DNA from: Deltaproteobacteria bacterium
GTDB taxonomy: Bacteria > Desulfobacterota > Desulfobacteria > Desulfobacterales > SG8-13
DNA length: 8,988 bases
Direction: 5' to 3'
Assembly: GCA_024639205.1 (NCBI GenBank)
Contig: JAHEIV010000097.1
Span: 1-8,988 of the forward strand
Part shown: positions 1-5,134 of the stretch, in pieces
Layout of the letters: every line of letters begins with the position of its first letter
Numbering within the stretch: the first letter of the stretch is position 1
The notes under the pieces: generated by a model
The model's input: the letters and a program-made list of their open reading frames with translations, nothing else
What the model was told of the DNA's origin: nothing
Database searches by the model: none
Translations under genes and position numbers: made by a program

Positions 1-694
1 CGGCCCCACTGGAAGCGGCAAATCCACCACGCTGGCATCGATTGTCGATGTCGCCAACCGACTGCGCAAGGATCACATCATCACGGTCGAAGACCCGATC
101 GAGTTCGTCCATCAGAGCCAGGGCTGCATCGTCAATCACCGGGAAGTGGGGATTCACACCAAGAACTTTTCGGCTGCTTTAAGAGGTGCGTTACGCGAGG
201 ATCCGGACATCATACTGGTTGGTGAGATGCGAGACCTGGAAACAATCTCCCTGGCCATCGAAGCCGCCTCCACCGGCCATTTGGTCTTTGCCACGCTGCA
301 CACCTCCAGTGCCGTGAAAACCGTCGATCGAATCATTGAGGTATTTCCGGCTGAACAGCAAGCTCAAATCAGATCCACACTGGCCGACGGTTTACGGGCG
401 GTTATCGCTCAGGTTCTGTTCAAACGAATCGACAAGAAGGCCCGCTGCGTGGCCCTGGAGATCCTGATTGCCAACTCGGCGGTCAGAAACTTGATCCGGG
501 AAGCCAAGACACACCAGCTGCCGTCTATGATCCAAACCGGCAAGAAGTATGGCATGCAGCTTCTCGATGATGCCATCATGGATCTGTATAACAAGGGATG
601 GGTCGGCGCCGATGAGGCTTACATGAAAGCCAACGAAAAGGCCCGGTTCAGACCGTTGCTCACCGCACCGCCTTCCGACTTTACCGAAGTCTGA
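1..694 (+). CDS. pilT: Type IV pilus retraction ATPase PilT (5' truncated by window edge)
   Basis: This is the C-terminal 230 residues of a PilT-family secretion ATPase, a hexameric cytoplasmic motor that depolymerises type IV pili and drives twitching. The reading frame is open from base 2 and begins inside the Walker A P-loop (GPTGSGKS, visible residues 1-8). Next come the Asp box (ITVEDPIEFVH, about 27-37), Walker B (DIILVGEMRD, about 69-78) and the His box (GHLVFATLHT). A C-terminal AVRNLIRE segment corresponds to the AIRNLIRE motif that is diagnostic of PilT and needed for retraction in the family. Full-length PilT is usually about 350 residues, so roughly 120-130 residues, including the PAS-like N-terminal domain, lie before the window. 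An in-frame GTG at 146 is internal and not the real start, because it falls after Walker A. It precedes a second PilT-like ATPase by 115 bases, in the same direction. The PilT assignment is firm; the exact paralogue (PilT1-4 type) cannot be told. Confidence 0.95.
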   Translation, partial: GPTGSGKSTTLASIVDVANRLRKDHIITVEDPIEFVHQSQGCIVNHREVGIHTKNFSAALRGALREDPDIILVGEMRDLETISLAIEAASTGHLVFATLHTSSAVKTVDRIIEVFPAEQQAQIRSTLADGLRAVIAQVLFKRIDKKARCVALEILIANSAVRNLIREAKTHQLPSMIQTGKKYGMQLLDDAIMDLYNKGWVGADEAYMKANEKARFRPLLTAPPSDFTEV

Positions 695-809
695 TATGCC
701 GGTGACCGGGCTGAACCCGGGACGATAGACCCGGCTGCAACTGCAGATCGGCAACCAAACTGCATGTTGCTGCGCCCGAACCAGTTAAAACCCGGAGTGG
801 ACAGGAAAA

Positions 810-1976
810 ATGAAAAAACAGGAGATCGACCATATTCTGACACGCATGCTCGATTCTCACAAAAACGTGTCGGACCTGAATCTTACCGTCGGCAAAACGT
901 TGCAGGTGGAAAGCGACGGGGTGCTGGTACCGGTGGAGATGCGCCCACAGTTCAAGGAACTTACCCCGTTTCAAACCGAAATCTTCGCCATGAACCTGGT
1001 CAACCAGGACAAACGCCTGACACGAACCCTGCTCGAGACGGGTTCCTGCGATCTATCCTATACACTGCCCGGCAAAGCTCGATTCAGGGTGAACATTTTT
1101 TCTCAAACCGGATACTATTCGATCGTGTGTCGGAAACTTGAATCGAAAATACCGACCATCAAAGAAATGCAACTGCCGGATGCCTTGTTCAAGATCGCCG
1201 CGGAAAAAAATGGGATCGTCTTTGTCACCGGGGCAACCGGTTCGGGAAAGACCACCTCTCTGGCGGCCGTCTTAAACGAAATCAATGAAGACCGGTCGGT
1301 GCACGTGGTAACGCTGGAAGACCCGGTGGAATATCAGCACCCCCACAAAAAGTCCACGTTCAACCAGCGTGAGCTGGGAGTTGATTTCAACGCCTATGCC
1401 AACGGGTTGCGGGCCGCCCTGCGCCAGGCGCCTAAAGTCATCCTGGTCGGAGAGATGCGCGATCGTGAAACAGTGGAGATCGGCCTGAGTGCGGCTGAAA
1501 CCGGCCACCTGGTGCTCACCACCTTGCATACCATCGACGCCGGTTCCACCATCAACCGCATCGTGGGTATGTTCAGCACCGAGGAAGAGCATCAAATCCG
1601 CATTCGGCTGGCAGATGCCGTTCGCTGGATTGTCTGTCAGCGGCTTCTGCCCAAAGTGGGCGGCGGCCGAGTGGCGACATTCGAAATTCTGAACACCAAT
1701 CTGCGTGTAAAAGATTCCATTTTGCATGGCGAATCGGAAGGCAAGACTTTCTACGAAATGATGCAGACCGGCACGGCTTTTGGCATGACCACTTTTGACG
1801 GCCACATCATCGGGCTTTACGAACAGGGACTGATCACCGAGGAGACTGCCTCGGCGTATGCATCCCGTCGGGGTATTGTCGGGCGCGGAATCGATTCGCT
1901 GAAAAGTGCCAGGGGAGAGGCGACCACCGATATCGAAAAACTGGAGATCGACCGCAGCTATCGGAATGCCGGCTGA
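810..1976 (+). CDS. pilU: Divergent PilT/PilU-type type IV pilus ATPase
   Basis: A complete 388-residue secretion ATPase of the PilT/PilU group. Residues 1-125 form the N-terminal domain. Walker A is GATGSGKT (141-148), the Asp box VTLEDPVEYQH (167-177), Walker B KVILVGEMRD (209-218) and the His box GHLVLTTLHT (232-241), so ATP binding and hydrolysis look intact. Unlike its upstream neighbour it lacks the AIRNLIRE motif: the matching stretch reads LRVKDSILHGESEGK (298-312). It also carries a charged tail (RGIDSLKSARGE, then about 18 more residues). This resembles PilU-like accessory retraction ATPases, which assist PilT and are often dispensable; that role is inferred. Position 208-209 reads PK where many relatives have PD. 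The ATG at 810 has only a modest purine-rich site (AGGA at 803-806, or GGAG at 794-797). It lies between pilT and a zinc-ribbon/receiver gene, probably in one transcript. The family is certain; the pilU symbol is a best guess against an extra PilT paralogue. Confidence 0.85.
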   Translation: MKKQEIDHILTRMLDSHKNVSDLNLTVGKTLQVESDGVLVPVEMRPQFKELTPFQTEIFAMNLVNQDKRLTRTLLETGSCDLSYTLPGKARFRVNIFSQTGYYSIVCRKLESKIPTIKEMQLPDALFKIAAEKNGIVFVTGATGSGKTTSLAAVLNEINEDRSVHVVTLEDPVEYQHPHKKSTFNQRELGVDFNAYANGLRAALRQAPKVILVGEMRDRETVEIGLSAAETGHLVLTTLHTIDAGSTINRIVGMFSTEEEHQIRIRLADAVRWIVCQRLLPKVGGGRVATFEILNTNLRVKDSILHGESEGKTFYEMMQTGTAFGMTTFDGHIIGLYEQGLITEETASAYASRRGIVGRGIDSLKSARGEATTDIEKLEIDRSYRNAG

Positions 1977-2032
1977 TATGCGACACCTGCGCGTACATCG
2001 GGATGGTGGTGCCCGTTAATAACCAATCGATC

Positions 2033-2038
2033 GAGGGG
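2033..2038 (+). promoter_or_regulatory. Ribosome binding site that decides the zinc-ribbon gene start
   Basis: GAGGGG at 2033-2038 lies 11 bases before ATG 2050. It overlaps the alternative in-frame GTG at 2038, so that GTG would have no usable spacing. Starting at 2050 also places the first Cys at residue 5, as is usual for proteins that begin with this type of zinc ribbon. Confidence 0.6.
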
Positions 2039-2049
2039 TGTCAGACCAC

Positions 2050-2688
2050 ATGGAAATCATCTGCAAGAATTGCCGCAGCAAGTTCAAGATCCCGGACGAC
2101 AGGGTTCCGGCTGGCCGTACCGCCAGCCTTCCGTGCCCGAAATGCAAAAAGAAAATCACGCTGAACCCCCGCGGCAATGCCGGGGCAGACCTGCAGGCGG
2201 GCATGGCTTCCAGCGACTATGATGCATCCGACAAGCCTTTCGACTTTATCGAAGAGGAGGGGCACACGGCACTGGTTTGCGAATCGGACTCCGCGGTCTT
2301 GAAGAAAATCGTCAACAACTTAAACCTGCTTGAGTACCACGTTACGGTGTCCGACAGCGGCCGCGACGCATTGAAAAAAATGCGCTACCACCAGTATGAT
2401 CTGTGTGTGGTCAACGAGTCTTTCAGCAGTGAGGGACCGGACGCCAACATGGTGCTGCTGTATCTGGAACGGCTCAACATGACCGTGCGTCGCACAATGT
2501 TTGTGGTGATGATCAGCAACCAGTACCGCACCATGGATCAGATGATGGCGTATCGATACAGCGTCAACATCATCGTGAACCAAAAAAATGTAGATGACCT
2601 CGGCAAGGTGATTCAGAGGGGGTTGACCGACTACGAATTCTTCTACGGTGTATTCCAGGAAACCCTCAAGGAGGTCGGACGCGTATAG
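2050..2688 (+). CDS. Zinc-ribbon protein with degenerate response-regulator receiver domain
   Basis: A 212-residue protein with two parts. The N-terminus is a MJ0042/zinc_ribbon_4/5-like ribbon: Cys5-x2-Cys8 and Cys29-x2-Cys32 bracket an IPDDRVPAG-type loop. A low-complexity linker (about 40-70) leads to a receiver-like fold (about 72-195). There, TALVCESD stands for the acidic first strand, YDLCVVNE for the strand with the phospho-site, and FVVMISNQ for the Ser/Thr strand. The expected phospho-acceptor Asp appears to be Asn122, and the first acidic cluster is reduced to Glu78 and Asp80. Phosphorylation is therefore doubtful and it may act as a pseudo-receiver; this is inference from reading the alignment by eye. 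There is no output domain, signal peptide or membrane segment. It lies 73 bases after the PilT-like gene on the same strand, suggesting a role in controlling pilus motors or twitching. An in-frame GTG at 2038 would add four residues but is disfavoured by the ribosome site. Function is unproven. Confidence 0.8.
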   Translation: MEIICKNCRSKFKIPDDRVPAGRTASLPCPKCKKKITLNPRGNAGADLQAGMASSDYDASDKPFDFIEEEGHTALVCESDSAVLKKIVNNLNLLEYHVTVSDSGRDALKKMRYHQYDLCVVNESFSSEGPDANMVLLYLERLNMTVRRTMFVVMISNQYRTMDQMMAYRYSVNIIVNQKNVDDLGKVIQRGLTDYEFFYGVFQETLKEVGRV

Positions 2689-2695
2689 CCCGCAT

Positions 2696-2739
2696 ATTCG
2701 ATGTTTATTATTCAGCGTCGCTGACAAATAAACATGAAT
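2696..2739. repeat. Extended inverted repeat just after the zinc-ribbon gene
   Basis: A dyad centred at T2718. The inner arms TCAGCG (2712-2717) and CGCTGA (2719-2724) are perfect, a 2x2 mismatch follows, then the outer arms ATGTTTATT (2701-2709) and AATAAACAT (2727-2735) are perfect. Allowing G2700 as a bulge, ATTC/GAAT (2696-2699/2736-2739) extends it. It begins 8 bases after the stop codon. As RNA it would be a long hairpin closing the pilT-pilU-zinc-ribbon transcript. It lacks a T tract, so it is not a classic intrinsic terminator. It may be a 3' stabilising hairpin, an operator, or the end of a small mobile repeat. Confidence 0.7.
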
Positions 2740-3028
2740 TCACTTCGCGCACACCCTGTTGCTACTGCTTCCTCTCAACCGTATTACAGCGCGCCTTTTT
2801 TAAAAAGCCGGCTGAAAAAATTAAAGCGTGCCCGGCCTCAGGCCGATCCGCTTCGACTGAAAGCAATAAACCATCTCATATTCGCTCGCATCCGCTCGCT
2901 GCGCCGGGCCAACTTTCGGGCGAGCCGCCTTTGCCCATTGGCCGCGTTTCCAATGGCTTGCGTTACTCCCCGTGAAGCTGTGCCCTTGAGTGCCTTGCAC
3001 GTGAATGAATGCAAACTGTGAAATAAGC
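2740..3028. other. Gene-free, dyad-rich intergenic stretch
   Basis: No convincing gene. Weak open frames on both strands (plus 2734-3021, minus 3068-2838) lack a ribosome site and have Arg/Ala/Ser-rich composition typical of chance frames in GC-rich DNA. Several short perfect dyads are visible: CTTTTT-T-AAAAAG at 2795-2807, the palindrome AGCCGGCT at 2806-2813, CGGCCT-C-AGGCCG at 2833-2845, and CCATTGG/CCAATGG at 2935-2941/2950-2956 with an 8-base loop. A repeated TCGCTCGC/CCGCTCGC run lies at about 2881-2900. It could be a dispersed intergenic repeat or a non-coding RNA; neither is shown by the sequence alone. Confidence 0.5.
2935..2956. repeat. Perfect 7-bp inverted repeat with 8-base loop
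   Basis: CCATTGG (2935-2941) and CCAATGG (2950-2956) pair perfectly around CCGCGTTT. No T tract follows on either strand. It lies about 85 bases before the small 52-residue ORF, so it could be a leader hairpin or a binding site; the role is unknown. Confidence 0.5.
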
Positions 3029-3039
3029 GGAAGGAAGCG

Positions 3040-3198
3040 ATGACCGGCAGCTCACCATACACCTGCAACGATTATCGAGACGAAATGACGCTGCTCGCCC
3101 TTCGAAACCGTCTGAACACGGCCGAGCTTTCAGAGAAAGAACGCCGGCAAATCGAAAAAGAAATCCGGGAGTTCGAAAAGCGGATCGGAATGCGGTAA
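3040..3198 (+). CDS. Small 52-residue protein of unknown function
   Basis: A short ORF running from ATG 3040 to TAA 3196-3198. It begins MTGSSPYTCNDYRDEM, continues with a Leu/Arg-rich segment (LLALRNRLN, 18-26) and ends in a strongly charged, probably helical stretch rich in Glu, Lys and Arg (about 29-48, including SEKERRQIEKEI), finishing GMR. A purine-rich site (GGAAGGAAG, 3029-3037) with AAGGA 4-5 bases before the ATG is one of the best ribosome sites in the window. The pattern YxCxDYRxEM, then LxLRxRL, then SEKERRxIxxEI, resembles small conserved hypothetical proteins I recall from sulfate-reducing Desulfobacterota; that is memory, not a search. No signal peptide or membrane segment. The lone Cys9 does not form a metal motif. 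It converges on coaX with a 59-base gap. A real gene is likely; function unknown. Confidence 0.7.
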   Translation: MTGSSPYTCNDYRDEMTLLALRNRLNTAELSEKERRQIEKEIREFEKRIGMR

Positions 3199-3257
3199 GG
3201 TCGATGAGGGCCTGCCATATGTTGATTCTCTTTGCGTGCCTGTTGGGTCCGGGATCG

Positions 3258-4022
3258 TTACAGATTTTCGGCAATAATCCGCAAACCGTCCAGGGTCAGC
3301 AGCGGCTCCACCGCTTCGATCGATTCGCAAACATCCTGCATTAACAATGCCAGCCCGCCGGTGGCAATTACTTTGGGGTTGGAGCCCATCTCCTTCTGAA
3401 TTCGCCTGACCATCCCATCCACCAGCCCGGCGTAACCATAAATAATCCCCGACTGAATACTGCCGGCGGTGTCCTTTCCAACCGCCGTTTTCGGCCGCTT
3501 GAGAATTTCCACCCGCGGCAACCGGGATGCTTTTCTGAACAAAGCCTCCGAGGCGATGATGATACCCGGGCTGATGGCGCCGCCGAGATACTCCCCTTTA
3601 TCGGAAATGCTGTCAAAGGTCGTGGCAGTGCCGAAGTCTATAACGATCAGGCTTTGTCGATACCGGTGAAAGGCAGCCACGGCATTGACAATACGGTCAG
3701 CGCCGACTTCCGCCGGGTTGCGGTACAAATTCGGCATACCCCGGTAGTCAGCCGGATCGACCCAAAGCGGCGGCGTGCCTAAATACTTGCGGCAAAACGA
3801 ATCCAGGATGGGGACCACGGTAGGAACGACACTGGAGATGATCGTTTTGTCGATGCGGTCGGATCGGATTTCGCTTTGTGCAAACAGGCTGTTGACCAGC
3901 ACGTTGAACTCGTCCTCGGTTGCATCCCGCTCGGTTCTCAACCGCCAGTCCTGGAGCAGCCGACTCCCTTCAAACACACCTATCACCGTATGGGTATTGC
4001 CAACATCTATTACCAGCAGCAT
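3258..4022 (-). CDS. coaX: Type III pantothenate kinase
   Basis: A 254-residue CoaX, which phosphorylates pantothenate with ATP in the first step of coenzyme A synthesis, in the cytoplasm. The ASKHA-fold motifs are all visible: the N-terminal phosphate loop DVGNT (6-10), GADR (107-110) with the family catalytic Asp109, DFGTATTFD (129-137), GGAISPG (147-153), ATGG (220-223) and the C-terminal LTLDGL (242-247). Length matches the usual 250-260 residues. ATG at 4022 gives the canonical LLVIDVGNT opening; a GAGGG site (4037-4033) lies 10 bases upstream. It is the last gene of the minus-strand series, 146 bases after folP, and converges on the small plus-strand ORF. No clear intrinsic terminator is visible at 3199-3257. 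Pantothenate kinase type III is potassium or ammonium dependent and not feedback-inhibited by CoA in characterised members. Confidence 0.97.
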   Translation of the reverse strand: MLLVIDVGNTHTVIGVFEGSRLLQDWRLRTERDATEDEFNVLVNSLFAQSEIRSDRIDKTIISSVVPTVVPILDSFCRKYLGTPPLWVDPADYRGMPNLYRNPAEVGADRIVNAVAAFHRYRQSLIVIDFGTATTFDSISDKGEYLGGAISPGIIIASEALFRKASRLPRVEILKRPKTAVGKDTAGSIQSGIIYGYAGLVDGMVRRIQKEMGSNPKVIATGGLALLMQDVCESIEAVEPLLTLDGLRIIAENL

Positions 4023-4099
4023 TTTCGTTTCGCCCTCACGTTCGTTAGTATCCTGTCATTGATCCGATAATCGAAATCGGGACTGGCGGCACCCGGTGT

Positions 4100-4119
4100 C
4101 CCATATAAAGGTGTATGGG
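4100..4119. repeat. Inverted repeat in the folP-coaX gap
   Basis: CCCATA (4100-4105) and TATGGG (4114-4119) pair around an 8-base loop, in the 146-base gap between folP and coaX. No T tract follows in the minus direction, so it is not a standard terminator. It could be an RNA hairpin in the intercistronic leader. The rest of the gap shows no gene and no clear promoter. Confidence 0.35.
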
Positions 4120-4168
4120 TCTGGCTGCGGGTCTGTGCGCGCAAGCCATTCGAGAGCAGGTCCTTCGC

Positions 4169-5044
4169 CTATGCATTCACGATCGCATCCACTATGTTGA
4201 CGGTGGCGCGGGTGTTGGCCACATCGTGCACCCGTACGACATGGGCGCCGTTGAGCACCGCAGCGCAAACGGTTGCCTGGCTGCCGGTTTCAACAACCGC
4301 ATCCTGCGGCTGGGGGGCCTCGTCGTTATCTGATCTTAACAGGTCGCGGATGAAGGCTTTGCGGGAAGTTCCCACAAGAATCGGTATATCGAGGTGCTGA
4401 AACTCGGACAGTCGCCGCAACAGCGTCAGGTTATGGCCGAAAGTCTTGCCGAACCCGATGCCCGGATCGATGATCAATTTGCTGCGATCGATCCCCTGCG
4501 CCGTTGCGTGTTGAACGCACTGTTGCAAAAAGTTCCTGCAGTCGGTGACCACATCGTCGTATGAAGGGGAAACCTGCATATTTTTGGGTGAACCGAGCAT
4601 GTGCATCACAATCACCGGAACTTGGAACTCGGCCGCTACCCGGGCCATTCCCGGATCCTGTCGCAATGCACTGATATCGTTGATGATCGAAGCACCGGCT
4701 TTCAATGCCCGTCTGGCCACCTCCGATTTGGTGGTGTCTATGGAAATGGGAACGGGTAAACCGCCAGCCAAGTTTTCAATTACCGGAATGACCCTGTTCA
4801 GTTCCTCCTCAAGCGACACCCCTTCGGAGAATGGCCGGGTCGATTCGCCGCCGACATCTATGATGTCGGCCCCTTCCCGGGCCAATTTTACCCCATGTGA
4901 AATGGCGCGGTCACTGGAAAAATATTCGCCCCCGTCGGAAAATGAATCCGGCGTGATATTGATCACGCCCATTATCCGCGTTTTTTCCCCCAACTCCAGC
5001 CGATGGGTTCCCCACCGCAGGTTGTATCTCTTTCGAACAACCAT
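4169..5044 (-). CDS. folP: Dihydropteroate synthase
   Basis: A 291-residue FolP, a cytoplasmic TIM-barrel enzyme joining 4-aminobenzoate to the hydroxymethyl-dihydropterin pyrophosphate in folate synthesis; it is the sulfonamide target. Signature motifs appear in order: GVINITPDSFSDGG (26-39), DVGGESTRP (63-71), SIDTTK (101-106), the ND of the pterin site (122-123), MHMLGSPKNMQ (147-157), DPGIGFGK (193-200), GTSRK (225-229) and RVHDV (271-275). The sequence is complete, with no missing key residue. Length is slightly above the 275-285 typical of bacteria because of a short N-terminal strand and an acidic insert near 238-247 (SDNDEAPQPQ). ATG 5044 has only a weak purine site (AGAAAGA). It follows ftsH by 90 bases, but a strong terminator lies in that gap, so expression must come from read-through or a promoter inside ftsH. 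coaX follows after 146 bases. Confidence 0.97.
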   Translation of the reverse strand: MVVRKRYNLRWGTHRLELGEKTRIMGVINITPDSFSDGGEYFSSDRAISHGVKLAREGADIIDVGGESTRPFSEGVSLEEELNRVIPVIENLAGGLPVPISIDTTKSEVARRALKAGASIINDISALRQDPGMARVAAEFQVPVIVMHMLGSPKNMQVSPSYDDVVTDCRNFLQQCVQHATAQGIDRSKLIIDPGIGFGKTFGHNLTLLRRLSEFQHLDIPILVGTSRKAFIRDLLRSDNDEAPQPQDAVVETGSQATVCAAVLNGAHVVRVHDVANTRATVNIVDAIVNA

Positions 5045-5073
5045 CGTTTTCTTTCTGCGGACTGAACGTGTCT

Positions 5074-5097
5074 AAAAAAAGCCCCGCAGCAGCGGGG
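5074..5097 (-). terminator. Intrinsic terminator after ftsH
   Basis: Read on the minus strand, CCCCGC (5097-5092) pairs perfectly with GCGGGG (5087-5082) around TGCT, followed by C and seven T (5080-5074). This is a textbook rho-independent terminator, about 40 bases past the ftsH stop. It ends only 29 bases before the folP start, so it may set the ftsH/folP ratio by partial read-through. A run of nine C (G 5094-5102 on the plus strand) leads into the stem. Confidence 0.9.
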
Positions 5098-5116
5098 GGG
5101 GGTTGATTCGAAGGCA

Positions 5117-5133
5117 AACCGGGTGTGCCGGTT
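5117..5133 (-). repeat. Hairpin one base after the ftsH stop codon
   Basis: AACCGG (plus 5117-5122) and CCGGTT (5128-5133) form a perfect 6-bp stem with a 5-base loop, one base beyond the ftsH stop. It has no T tract of its own. It precedes the strong terminator by about 15 bases, giving two tandem hairpins at the ftsH 3' end, possibly protecting the message end. Confidence 0.55.
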
Positions 5134-5134
5134 G

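Noticed and set aside
695..809. Riboswitch (for example cyclic-di-GMP type) between the two PilT genes
   Set aside because: Only short GC-rich complementary words are present; the conserved core of that riboswitch class is not seen.
1272..1805. 177-codon open frame on the minus strand opposite the PilT paralogue
   Set aside because: Antisense to the conserved Walker and His boxes of a clear gene, with no family resemblance.
2038..2049. GTG at 2038 as the start of the zinc-ribbon protein
   Set aside because: It overlaps the only good ribosome site and adds four residues before the usual N-terminal beginning of the ribbon; ATG 2050 fits better.
2734..3021. Open frame of 95 codons on the plus strand after the zinc-ribbon gene
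   Set aside because: No ribosome site before its ATG, which lies inside the hairpin arm; composition is Arg/Ala/Ser-rich without any recognisable domain; an opposite-strand frame is open over the same bases.
2995..3024. Promoter for the small ORF (TTGCAC, 18 bases, TGAAAT)
   Set aside because: Both boxes are weak and the predicted transcription start would fall on the ribosome binding site.
3199..3257. Shared terminator in the convergent gap between the small ORF and coaX
   Set aside because: No stem followed by a T tract was found on either strand.
4056..4268. 70-codon minus-strand frame across the folP end and the folP-coaX gap
   Set aside because: Mostly out-of-frame overlap with folP; Arg/Cys-rich and without a motif or ribosome site.
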